The notes under the pieces: model-generated
Seen by the model: only the letters and a program-made list of their open reading frames with translations
Database searches by the model: none
What the model was told of the DNA's origin: nothing
Position numbers and translations under genes: made by a program
Shown: positions 24,127 to 31,314 of the stretch, in pieces
How the letters are laid out: each line of letters opens with the position of its first letter
Numbering within the stretch: the first letter of the stretch is position 1
Origin: Candidatus Gagatemarchaeum stordalenia
GTDB taxonomy: Archaea; Thermoproteota; Nitrososphaeria; Nitrososphaerales; Gagatemarchaeaceae
Length of the DNA stretch: 32,845 nt
Direction of reading: 5' to 3'
Assembly: GCA_003164815.1 (NCBI GenBank)
Contig: PLUF01000072.1
Span: forward strand, 1-32,845

Positions 24127-24883
24127 CCGAATATCCGAGACTACGCATATACACGCACTGGTCTGCCCGCACGGCAAAGCTTGGGGCCGGGTACTTCGCC
24201 TTTCCGACCAGGCTGCCCTTTACGCCCCTGACCAGGACGAATGGGGTTGCCTCGTCAGATTCTCCCATGACCAGCTGGGCGGCCGAGCAAAGGTCATCCG
24301 CTATTGCCTGGCTTGTAACCCTCAGGATGTTGCCGAACAGGTCTTCCTTCCCTCGAAGATCGACGACGGCCTCGAGACCCGCGGCCGCGAGGGCGACGCC
24401 GGTCGTGCCGCGACGGGTGGGCATAAGCCGGCTGTCCGAGACGACCACGCCGATTCGCACGCCGTGCCTGTACTCCATCGCGTCGACGATGGCTGAAGCC
24501 GACTCCAGCGAGTTCCTGGGATAGAGGACGACCTTGCCGTGCTCGATGTTCGACTTGTCGATCCCGGCGTTAGGGGACAGGAGCCCGTCCTTGGAAGCCA
24601 GTATGAATCCGATGACCCCTCCGAGCACCTCATCGGATTCCCTGATTATCAGCTCGCACAGCTGTGGCGGCATGTTGAACTTCGATGAAAGTTCCTTCGC
24701 GTAGCGGGTAGGCACGACAGAGTTCAGGGATAGTATCCTTCCTTCGGATATTGCGATGAACTTGCTGGACGCAACGATGACATCTCCAGTTCGCAGTCTA
24801 CTCCCGACGAGCTCGTCGAGGAGGTCAAGAAGATTGAATGAGGCGCTCTTCCTCTCGGTCTTGAGCGGCGAGAGCGTTATCAC
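24098..24883 (-). CDS. cofE: Coenzyme F420-0:L-glutamate ligase
   Basis: This 261-residue enzyme adds L-glutamates to F420-0 with GTP in coenzyme F420 biosynthesis, in the cytoplasm. ASSKFIAISEGRI (39-51), RESDEVLGG (81-89), GLLSPNAGID, VVVSDSRLMPTRRGTTGVAL and EDLFGN are the conserved nucleotide- and metal-binding blocks of CofE. Length matches archaeal CofE, and it lacks the C-terminal nitroreductase-like domain of FbiB. GTG 24883 is fixed by a TATA box 26 nt upstream that also serves gcvT on the other strand. No other F420 gene is in the window. Confidence 0.93.
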   Translation of the reverse strand: MITLSPLKTERKSASFNLLDLLDELVGSRLRTGDVIVASSKFIAISEGRILSLNSVVPTRYAKELSSKFNMPPQLCELIIRESDEVLGGVIGFILASKDGLLSPNAGIDKSNIEHGKVVLYPRNSLESASAIVDAMEYRHGVRIGVVVSDSRLMPTRRGTTGVALAAAGLEAVVDLRGKEDLFGNILRVTSQAIADDLCSAAQLVMGESDEATPFVLVRGVKGSLVGKAKYPAPSFAVRADQCVYMRSLGYSAKRTFPRAS

Positions 24884-24903
24884 GACTAGGGTTCGATAAT
24901 CCG

Positions 24904-24914
24904 CTTAAATAAAG
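24904..24914. promoter_or_regulatory. Shared bidirectional TATA box of cofE and gcvT
   Basis: CTTAAATAAAG is AT-rich on both strands. Its centre (24909) is exactly 26 nt from the GTG of cofE (24883) and 26 nt from the TTG of gcvT (24935). Confidence 0.6.
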
Positions 24915-24934
24915 AAGTGAGGGGGCGAGAAGAG

Positions 24935-26080
24935 TTGAAGCGAACTCCACTATACGACTTCCATGCGGCAAGAGGAAGGGTGGTTGAATTTGCGGGCTAC
25001 GACATGCCGATCTGGTACTCCAGCATTTCCGAGGAACACCTAGCTGTCAGGAACCACGTCGGGATCTTCGACGTCTCTCACATGGGAAGGGTGGTGGTCA
25101 GCGGCCCCGACGCCACACCATTCATCGAAGGCCTCGTGCCGACCAGCAGTGCGCCACAACCGGCTGGGAAGTCATTCTACACCCTCCTGCTCAACTCCGC
25201 CGGCGGGATTATCGACGACATCGTGATAATCAAGAGGCCCGACGACTACCTCGTCGTCGTGAACGCCGCGAACAAGGCGAAGGACCTCGAGCACATGAGG
25301 AGCGTCTCCCGGCCGTTCTCGGTGGAGATAGAGGACATCACCGACGACAGTACCATGATCGCGATTCAGGGACCCGAAGCAAGGGTGGCCCTTCAACCCC
25401 TGACTCCCGCTAATCTCTCAGAGATCAAGAAGTTCACCCATGCGCGGTCAAGCGTGGGGAAGAGCGATGCCACGATCACAAGGACGGGATACACCGGAGA
25501 GGATGGCTTCGAGATCATACTGTATGATTCCGGGATCAATGATAACTCCCTCGCCGCTTCTGTGTGGGGCGACCTTGCGACCAGGGCGTCGCCGTGCGGC
25601 CTCGGCGCGAGAGATTCCCTCAGAATCGAGGCGGGTCTGCCGCTGTATGGCTTAGACATCGACGATACCACCAACCCGGTCGAAGCGGAACTGTCCTGGG
25701 TCATCTCGAAGGGAAAGACCGGGTATGTCGGGGAAGAGGCCGTCGCAAGGTACAGGATGACCGCGCCCAAAAGGTCGAGGAGGGGCATAATGATGGCCGA
25801 AGGGATTCCGCGTCACGGATTCACCATAACCGACATCTTCAATCGACAGATAGGCGAGATAACCAGCGGGACGTTCTCTCCACTTCTCAGAAAGGGGATA
25901 GGAATAGGGTACATCAATACACCCGACTCGCAGGTAGGCACGACGGTCCAGGTGGTCGTCAGAGGCTCGCCGAACCAGGGGAAGATCGTCAAACCACCGT
26001 TCTACGACGAGACCGCCTACGGCTGGAAGCGTACCAGTAGCAAGGATAATAGTCTCACAAATTTGAAGCAGGCGTCCTGA
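24935..26080 (+). CDS. gcvT: Glycine cleavage system T protein (aminomethyltransferase)
   Basis: This 381-residue enzyme transfers the methylene from the lipoyl-bound aminomethyl group to tetrahydrofolate, releasing ammonia. The start MKRTPLYDFH is the usual T-protein N-terminus. FAGYDMPIWYSS, HVGIFDVSHMGR and GGIIDDIVI (with the acidic folate-binding residue) follow, then RTGYTGEDGFEI and LGARDSLRIEAGLPLYG. The C-terminal beta-barrel starts at about 280. TTG 24935 fits the shared TATA box and the family N-terminus. GTG 24917 would add six residues. gcvH starts on the last base of its stop. GcvP and the L protein are not in the window. Confidence 0.95.
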   Translation: MKRTPLYDFHAARGRVVEFAGYDMPIWYSSISEEHLAVRNHVGIFDVSHMGRVVVSGPDATPFIEGLVPTSSAPQPAGKSFYTLLLNSAGGIIDDIVIIKRPDDYLVVVNAANKAKDLEHMRSVSRPFSVEIEDITDDSTMIAIQGPEARVALQPLTPANLSEIKKFTHARSSVGKSDATITRTGYTGEDGFEIILYDSGINDNSLAASVWGDLATRASPCGLGARDSLRIEAGLPLYGLDIDDTTNPVEAELSWVISKGKTGYVGEEAVARYRMTAPKRSRRGIMMAEGIPRHGFTITDIFNRQIGEITSGTFSPLLRKGIGIGYINTPDSQVGTTVQVVVRGSPNQGKIVKPPFYDETAYGWKRTSSKDNSLTNLKQAS

Positions 26081-26484
26081 TGACCGACTCATACTCAGTA
26101 CCTGAGGACCTGCTTTACACCAGAGAGCACGAGTGGACCAGACTCGAGGGGTCGGTGGCCCGGATCGGGATCACCGAGTACGCAGCTAAGACGCTGAACG
26201 ATGTGGTCTACCTTTCCCTGCCGTCCGAGGGAGCGAAGATGAAGCAGCTGAGCACTTTCGGCACGATTGAGTCCATCAAAGCTGTCTCTGAGTTGTACTC
26301 GCCCCTCTCGGGCACAGTGAGGAAAGTGAACTCAGAACTGCAGACACGACCGGAGTTGGTCAATCAGTCACCCTATGGAGATGGTTGGATAGTGGAAATC
26401 GACGCGTCTGACCTCGAGAAGGAGAAGCTCGCTCTGCTAACACCGGGCCAGTACGCAGAATTTCTGGCTACTCTTGGAAAGTAG
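26080..26484 (+). CDS. gcvH: Glycine cleavage system H protein (lipoyl carrier)
   Basis: This 134-residue carrier shuttles the aminomethyl intermediate between P, T and L proteins. The lipoylated lysine is Lys67 in GTIESIKAVSELYSPLSG. YTREHEWTRLEG near the start and NQSPYGDGWIVEID in the second half are standard H-protein blocks. ATG 26080 overlaps the gcvT stop by one base (TGATG), so the two are a coupled operon. Confidence 0.96.
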   Translation: MTDSYSVPEDLLYTREHEWTRLEGSVARIGITEYAAKTLNDVVYLSLPSEGAKMKQLSTFGTIESIKAVSELYSPLSGTVRKVNSELQTRPELVNQSPYGDGWIVEIDASDLEKEKLALLTPGQYAEFLATLGK

Positions 26485-26497
26485 TAGCTTTGAAAAA

Positions 26498-26507
26498 CTT
26501 CATAAAG
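26498..26507 (+). promoter_or_regulatory. TATA box of aglB
   Basis: CTTCATAAAG is centred 29 nt before TTG 26532 in the 47-nt gap after gcvH. aglB thus has its own promoter. Confidence 0.55.
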
Positions 26508-26531
26508 TGATGTGATAGGCTCTCGTCCAAA

Positions 26532-28856
26532 TTGAAGCTGACGGGTCAGTTACGGGCCCTCATGAGAAGGCCGACGATATCGAGGCAAAACATGATAATT
26601 GCCTTGACGCTTACAAGCGTCTTCGTCGTCGCGCTCTTCATGCGAGCCTTCCCGGCCAAGTACGGCTTCTATCTCAACGAGTTTGACCCGTATTACGACT
26701 ACAAGGCCGCCCAGTTCATTGTCAGCTCATTCGACGCGAGCTGGGCCGCGGGCCATGGCGGTTTTCCGGGTCTGCTGACCTATTTCCATTGGACTGACTA
26801 CACCACTTGGTTCCCCGAAGGCAGGGCCGTGGCGCCGACGTCCCAGGACGGGTTGCAGTTCGCAGGGGCCCTCTCATACCTCTTCTTCCGGAACATCTTC
26901 GGCCTCCAGATGAGCCTTTACGATTACCTGGTCCTCTTCCCGGTCTTCATCGGCTCGCTGACGTCTATCGTCATCTTCTTCCTGGTGAAGAGAATCGCGG
27001 GGACGGCAGGTGGCCTCTTCGCGGCCCTCATGTTCGCGGTCTCTCCCCCAATACTCGAAAGAGGGAACTTGGGATGGTTCAAGTCAGAGCCTCTTGGCAT
27101 ATTCCTGTTCGCCGTCTCGGCCTACATCTTCCTCACGCTTCTGGACAGCGACATGAGCTCGAGACAGAGGGTGCTCAGGGGGATATTCGCAGGTTTCCTT
27201 CTCGGCTACGCGAACACAGCGTGGGGCGGCGCCGAATACTTCACGGCAGCGTTCGGGCTGTTCTTCATCGTCCTCCCCTTCCTGGACCTCGACCTCTCAA
27301 AGCTCGCCATTACCGGCCTGTTCTTCACCGCCGGCGACATCTTCGGCAGCGCAATCTTCCCCAGGCCGGGTGTCGAGGTGGTTACGAGCGCAGAGGGGAT
27401 TGCCATAATCGGAGGAACACTCTTCATCATAGTGGCCAACTGGCTGAAGAGCTGGGTAAAGCCGGACGACTTCAAGAAGACCCTTGTGAAAGTCATGTTC
27501 GGGGCGGGTCTGGCAGCGGTCGCGCTCGTAAGCTTCGGGTCCGTCTCGACATTGAGTGCCAGATACCTCTCGGTGATATTCCCATGGGTCAGGAGCGGCA
27601 ACCCCCTCGTGGAGTCCGTCGCAGAGCAGGCGCTGCCGACCGGGAGTGACTACTTCTCATCGTATCTCCTGCTCCTCTTGCTTGGAATCTTCGGAGCGGT
27701 GATTGCATTCAGGAGGAGGAATCCAGCGACCATATTCGCTCTAGTGACGGGGATTACGCTGATCTACGCCTCGGCCGCCTTCTCCCGTCTGCTGGTATAC
27801 TCGTCAATCGCGTTTGTCCTGCTCGCAGGGATTGGCTTCGCTGAGCTCGCATTCTCCCTCATGAAACCTACCTCGTCTTCGATGGTCAAGCGGAAACCCG
27901 CTTATGCCACCGGAAACGAGATGCGCGCGGTCTATTCTGTAGCCTTCATCGCCCTACTCGCGTTCCCCGCGAGCATATTCTGGATACCGAACCCGGTCCC
28001 ATGCACGAGTGGGAGCCTCATCTGCGACCAGAGCCCGGCCGACTACGGAGTAAGCATTGCTAACGGAGGGACCATCTTCGCCCACTCCGAGCTGACCGAC
28101 TGGACTCAGGCTCTGGCTTGGATTCAAGCCAACACGCCGCAGAACGCTGTGATTATCGCGTGGTGGGACTATGGATACTGGATAAACGTCATGTCAAACA
28201 GGACCACGGTGGCAGACAACGCGACGTTGAATGACACCAGAATCGCGGAGATCGGCCAGATGTTCATGTCTAACCTGACCCAAGCCGAGACCTTGGCAAA
28301 GGACATGGCCGACGGCCGTCCGGTGTACGTGCTGTCTTTCATCACAGGGAGCTTGCTGTACTCGGGTACGACACCAGCGTACTACACCCTGCAGATACCC
28401 TCTGGTAACGGGTTCACCGCGGGAGGCGGAGACGAGAGCAAGAAACAGTGGTTCATACGGATAGCGGGACTGAACGAAACTACGTACCTCGAATGCCCCA
28501 ACATCACGACGGCATGCACGAACGTGGACGACTTCAACCTCACGCCATACACGCTGCAGAACACCCTCTTCGGCCAGATGCTCCCCTTCACCTTCGGCGG
28601 CTGGTACAACCTGGCGAACGGGAGCGTGAGCGCTACATACGCGTTCGACTCGAACGGGAACCCCCCACTGCAACTCTTCAGCTATCCCATCACGTACCAG
28701 TTGGGTAGTAGTACGGGTCCGTTCCAGATAGCGTTCGCTTCCAACAGCCTCAGCAACCCCATAGCCTGCGGAGGGAGCTCAAGCAACCCGATAGACTGCT
28801 TCACGTCGGTGCTGGTCTACAAGGTCAACACGAACTATACCGTCAGCACTGGCTAG
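26532..28856 (+). CDS. aglB: STT3/AglB oligosaccharyltransferase
   Basis: This 774-residue membrane enzyme transfers lipid-linked glycan to asparagines of exported proteins. The first membrane helix (about 21-40) is followed by FDPYYDY (51-57), the first metal/donor motif. About 12 further helices extend to about residue 490. The extracytoplasmic domain carries the sequon-binding WWDYG (544-548). Sequons such as NRT, NAT, NDT, NLT and NET in its own C-terminal part suggest self-glycosylation. TTG 26532 fits the TATA box. Its likely clients include the sequon-rich proteins at 28 and 5949. The 3' end lies 15 nt from the convergent Nop10 stop. Confidence 0.95.
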   Translation: MKLTGQLRALMRRPTISRQNMIIALTLTSVFVVALFMRAFPAKYGFYLNEFDPYYDYKAAQFIVSSFDASWAAGHGGFPGLLTYFHWTDYTTWFPEGRAVAPTSQDGLQFAGALSYLFFRNIFGLQMSLYDYLVLFPVFIGSLTSIVIFFLVKRIAGTAGGLFAALMFAVSPPILERGNLGWFKSEPLGIFLFAVSAYIFLTLLDSDMSSRQRVLRGIFAGFLLGYANTAWGGAEYFTAAFGLFFIVLPFLDLDLSKLAITGLFFTAGDIFGSAIFPRPGVEVVTSAEGIAIIGGTLFIIVANWLKSWVKPDDFKKTLVKVMFGAGLAAVALVSFGSVSTLSARYLSVIFPWVRSGNPLVESVAEQALPTGSDYFSSYLLLLLLGIFGAVIAFRRRNPATIFALVTGITLIYASAAFSRLLVYSSIAFVLLAGIGFAELAFSLMKPTSSSMVKRKPAYATGNEMRAVYSVAFIALLAFPASIFWIPNPVPCTSGSLICDQSPADYGVSIANGGTIFAHSELTDWTQALAWIQANTPQNAVIIAWWDYGYWINVMSNRTTVADNATLNDTRIAEIGQMFMSNLTQAETLAKDMADGRPVYVLSFITGSLLYSGTTPAYYTLQIPSGNGFTAGGGDESKKQWFIRIAGLNETTYLECPNITTACTNVDDFNLTPYTLQNTLFGQMLPFTFGGWYNLANGSVSATYAFDSNGNPPLQLFSYPITYQLGSSTGPFQIAFASNSLSNPIACGGSSSNPIDCFTSVLVYKVNTNYTVSTG

Positions 28857-28871
28857 TTAGCTTCCCGTCTG

Positions 28872-29027
28872 CTACTGATAGGCCAGGGGATTGCGGTATC
28901 GAGCGTACTTGTCGTCAGGGGAGTACTTCGCTGGATGCGCAACGATCGTAGCCGCCCCGCACTTGGGGCAGGCGTCCTTCATGGTATAGCCATGGCAGCT
29001 GGGGCACTTCAGGAGCAGGCCCTTCAG
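28872..29027 (-). CDS. nop10: H/ACA RNP protein Nop10, apparent CTG start
   Basis: This is a 51-residue component of the H/ACA guide RNP that directs rRNA pseudouridylation with Cbf5, Gar1 and L7Ae. The zinc ribbon CPSCHGYTMKDACPKCG and the tail HPAKYSPDDKYARYR are the diagnostic Nop10 blocks, at normal length. The conserved N-terminus (M-K-x-L-L-x-K-C) aligns with CTG at 29027 followed by KGLLLKC, and no ATG, GTG or TTG precedes it in frame for at least eleven codons. The CTG overlaps the aIF2alpha stop as CTGA, mirroring ATGA couplings. The only later ATG (Met16) would delete the first zinc knuckle. Confidence 0.9.
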   Translation of the reverse strand: MKGLLLKCPSCHGYTMKDACPKCGAATIVAHPAKYSPDDKYARYRNPLAYQ

Positions 29028-29824
29028 GCTACCCCACCATACTTGCGGGACATCTCCCTCTTGCTGCTGAAGGTCCCGTGCTTCCCGATCTGCTCCTGGA
29101 TGTGCTCCAGAGCCGAGTCCATCAGCTTGTCCGCCTGTTTGTAATCGTCGGCTGTCACGCGGATGCGATATCTCGGGGCCCCCACGTAGCTAACCTTGAT
29201 CTCCGCCGTCGACGAAGCTTCGGCCGCGGCGTCTAGCGCCTCCTTGATCTGCTGGATTCCGTCCGACGCCTTCGAGCTTATCTCCACAATCGCCCCCACT
29301 TCGTACTTGGGCGACGTAATCTTCTCCGTCGCCGCCTCGACTATCTCCTTCCCGATCGCCTCCGGGAGCTCGAGCGAGGCGATGGCCTTCTCACCCTTCT
29401 TCGAAGCGGCCTCGAGGGCGTCGTAGAGCGAGCCGTGCTCCTTCTCCAGCTTGGCGATGATCTCGTTGTACTGCACGTCTCCCAGGCCCAGCTTCTTCTT
29501 CACGTTCCCCATGATGGTCGTCGCCCTCTCGTTCTGTTTCCACTCGATCAGCTTGTTCCTCTTCTCTTCGTTCGTGACCTGGCGCAGGGAAAGGTCGACC
29601 TCTCTCCTAGACCTCTCGGCCCTGATCACCTTGAGGACGAGCTTCTGCTGGACCTTCGCCACCCTGTCGATGTTCCTTACCCAACCAGTGGAAATCTCTG
29701 AGATGTGCAGGAAGCCGTTCATGTTGTTGTACTCGTCAAGGTCCACATAGATGCCGTGCGGGGTGATCTCTCTGACGGTGCAGAGTACGATCTCTCCGCG
29801 GTCGGGCAGTTCGGAGGCTTCCAT
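29024..29824 (-). CDS. Translation initiation factor aIF2 alpha subunit
   Basis: This is a 266-residue subunit of the heterotrimeric factor bringing initiator tRNA to the small ribosomal subunit. The N-terminal S1 domain is seen in GEIVLCTVREITPHGIYVDL and GFLHISEISTGWVRNIDRVA, with KVIRAERSRREVDLSLR closing it. A helical middle (about 90-175) and an alpha/beta C-terminal domain beginning near YEVGAIVEISS (about 174) follow. Length is typical. ATG 29824 is clear. It is part of the L44e-S27e-aIF2alpha-Nop10 order conserved in many archaea. Its stop overlaps the nop10 CTG. Confidence 0.95.
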   Translation of the reverse strand: MEASELPDRGEIVLCTVREITPHGIYVDLDEYNNMNGFLHISEISTGWVRNIDRVAKVQQKLVLKVIRAERSRREVDLSLRQVTNEEKRNKLIEWKQNERATTIMGNVKKKLGLGDVQYNEIIAKLEKEHGSLYDALEAASKKGEKAIASLELPEAIGKEIVEAATEKITSPKYEVGAIVEISSKASDGIQQIKEALDAAAEASSTAEIKVSYVGAPRYRIRVTADDYKQADKLMDSALEHIQEQIGKHGTFSSKREMSRKYGGVA

Positions 29825-29866
29825 GAGTCTACACCCTTGGCAGGATACCTTTAGCTATTGCGAAGC

Positions 29867-30064
29867 CTAGTCGAGTCTCTTGATTACCTGAGCGTCGACC
29901 CTTACCTTGCCACCCGTCCTCTCGGCAAGCTTCCTTCCGCAGCCCTTGCAGGTCACCTCTCTGGTCGAGGCGGAGAACATCACCCTCTCCTCTCCGCAGT
30001 CGGGGCACTTGATCAGTACGAAGCTGCTCCGGGGCTTCGGGATGAATTCTCGTTCCCTCTTCAA
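29867..30064 (-). CDS. rps27e: Ribosomal protein S27e
   Basis: This 65-residue small-subunit protein has a C4 zinc ribbon. IKCPDCGEE and VTCKGCGRKL give the two CxxC pairs, and PKPRSSFVLI and the C-terminal GKVRVDAQVIKRL are typical. ATG 30064 overlaps the L44e stop (ATGA), so translation is coupled. A 42-nt gap follows before aIF2alpha. Confidence 0.95.
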   Translation of the reverse strand: MKREREFIPKPRSSFVLIKCPDCGEERVMFSASTREVTCKGCGRKLAERTGGKVRVDAQVIKRLD

Positions 30065-30339
30065 TTGCTAATCTCCGCCTTTCTCAGCCGCATGCCCTTA
30101 CGCATGACTTCCTTGTTACAGGTCTTGCACTTTATCCTGAGCGTGGCCTTCTTCGTCGTCTTGGCCGTCCTGACGAGCTCGGGGAACTTCTGACCTCCGT
30201 AGCCCAGCTTCCTGCGAGCCTGACGCCGAGCGCCCCAAGAGGAAGCCCTTTCCTTACCCTTCTTGTAAAGACTGACCGAATGCAAGGTGTGCTTCTTGCA
30301 GTGTGGACAGAATGTGTTTAGCTCCTTGGGGATTTTCAT
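30061..30339 (-). CDS. rpl44e: Ribosomal protein L44e
   Basis: This 92-residue large-subunit protein has N-terminal MKIPKELNTFCPHCKKHTLH with the first CxxC pair and RIKCKTCNKEV with the second. The basic middle contains GARRQARRKLGYGGQKFP, as in L44e/eL42. ATG 30339 gives the normal N-terminus and lies 30 nt from a TATA box. A longer frame reaching 30363 adds eight non-conserved residues and crosses into promoter sequence. It is the first gene of the translation operon. Confidence 0.95.
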   Translation of the reverse strand: MKIPKELNTFCPHCKKHTLHSVSLYKKGKERASSWGARRQARRKLGYGGQKFPELVRTAKTTKKATLRIKCKTCNKEVMRKGMRLRKAEISN

Positions 30340-30364
30340 TGTTTTCAGCCGACTCCTAAGCAAT

Positions 30365-30375
30365 CCGAATTTATG
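30365..30375 (-). promoter_or_regulatory. TATA box of the L44e operon
   Basis: On the minus strand CATAAATTCGG lies about 30 nt before ATG 30339. Confidence 0.55.
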
Positions 30376-30381
30376 CGTTGT

Positions 30382-30461
30382 GGTCGGCTTGCGGATCTAA
30401 GGCTGCGTCCACCCTAAGTTCGAATCCATCACTGTTTCCCCACGTCTTCATGCAGCCGACC
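30382..30461. other. Hairpin with alternative pairing between the L44e and PCNA promoters
   Basis: GGTCGGCTTGC (30382-30392) pairs with GCAGCCGACC (30452-30461), giving 10 base pairs with one bulged T around a 59-nt loop. A competing helix pairs GGCTGCGT (30401-30408) with ATGCAGCC (30450-30457), one pair being G-T. It could be a small RNA or DNA dyad. It does not fold as a tRNA. Confidence 0.4.
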
Positions 30462-30466
30462 CAAAA

Positions 30467-30476
30467 GCTAATTACG
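30467..30476 (+). promoter_or_regulatory. Probable TATA box of pcna
   Basis: GCTAATTACG is centred about 35 nt before TTG 30506, allowing a leader of roughly 8 nt. Confidence 0.45.
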
Positions 30477-30505
30477 GGTAGCCCTCGAACCCGCGTCGGA
30501 TTCCT

Positions 30506-31261
30506 TTGCTATTTACGAAGACTTCGAGCGCCGTTGAATGGAAAGCTGTCGCTTCTGCGATCAAGACCCTTGTGGAGGAAGCTACCTTCGAGGCGAGCAG
30601 CGAGGCCCTCATCTTCAGAGCGATGGACCCATCGCACATCGCCCTCGTGGACCTGAACTGGCCCGCTGTGGCCTTCGAGAAGTACGAGTGCGACAAGCCC
30701 TTCAAGTTCAGCATCCGCGTCGAGGATTTCGTGAAGCTGATCGGAAGGACCGACTCCAAGGACAGCATCGAACTGACATCCACCGAGGAGGACGCGCTTC
30801 TGCTTCGGCTGATGAACGGATACAAGAGGGAGTTCAGGATCCACCTCATCGAGAGCACCTCCGGGACCGCACCCCTTCCAAAACTCGAATTTGACGCCAG
30901 CATCTCGATGAGCAAGAGCGTCTTCGAGAAGGTGCTCGGAGACATCTCGGTGGTCGCCGACCAGGTCGCAATCAGCGCGCTGAAGGAAGGCGTCTCGTTC
31001 GGCGGCAAGAGTGACATCGGAGCGGCCACGATACAGCTGGACAAGAACGGGGCGGACGTGCTCGAGATGGACGTGAAGGCGGAGGCCAAGGCAAGCTACA
31101 ATATTGACTATTTTCTTTCAATTTCAAAAGCGCTAGGCAGTACCGCGGAGACCGTACTGCTCCAGTTCTCGAGCAAGAAGCCTGCAAAGCTGACCTTCAA
31201 GCTCAACGAGCAGGGTGCGGTAGTATCGTACTTCCTCGCTCCGAGAATCTCCGAAAATTAG
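30506..31261 (+). CDS. pcn: Sliding clamp PCNA
   Basis: This 251-residue ring-forming processivity factor tethers PolD and other replication enzymes. Diagnostic blocks are EWKAVASAIKTLVEEATFEA, IFRAMDPSHIALVDLNWPA, the inter-domain stretch near GTAPLPKLEFDASI, and LTFKLNEQGAVVSYFLAPRI at the C-terminus. TTG 30506 gives the family start (ML-F-T-K-T-S aligned to MF-K-A-R-T-S). It is divergent from the L44e operon. Only one PCNA gene is in the window, and the ring type cannot be judged from it. A likely terminator follows. Confidence 0.95.
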   Translation: MLFTKTSSAVEWKAVASAIKTLVEEATFEASSEALIFRAMDPSHIALVDLNWPAVAFEKYECDKPFKFSIRVEDFVKLIGRTDSKDSIELTSTEEDALLLRLMNGYKREFRIHLIESTSGTAPLPKLEFDASISMSKSVFEKVLGDISVVADQVAISALKEGVSFGGKSDIGAATIQLDKNGADVLEMDVKAEAKASYNIDYFLSISKALGSTAETVLLQFSSKKPAKLTFKLNEQGAVVSYFLAPRISEN

Positions 31262-31267
31262 ATGTTA

Positions 31268-31289
31268 TTGTTCTATTTCATAGAATAAT
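31268..31289. terminator. AT-rich hairpin, possible bidirectional terminator
   Basis: TTCTAT-TTC-ATAGAA is a perfect 6-bp hairpin, extended by ATT/AAT with one mismatch. It sits in the 53-nt gap where pcna and the endonuclease gene converge. Confidence 0.4.
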
Positions 31290-31314
31290 TACATTCCAGA
31301 GCTAGGATAGACCT

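Noticed and set aside
30411..30430. GTTCGAATCC resembling a tRNA T-loop
   Set aside because: The flanks CTAAG and CCATC pair at only one position, no D-arm or anticodon arm can be drawn on either strand, and the outer stem does not join a T-arm.
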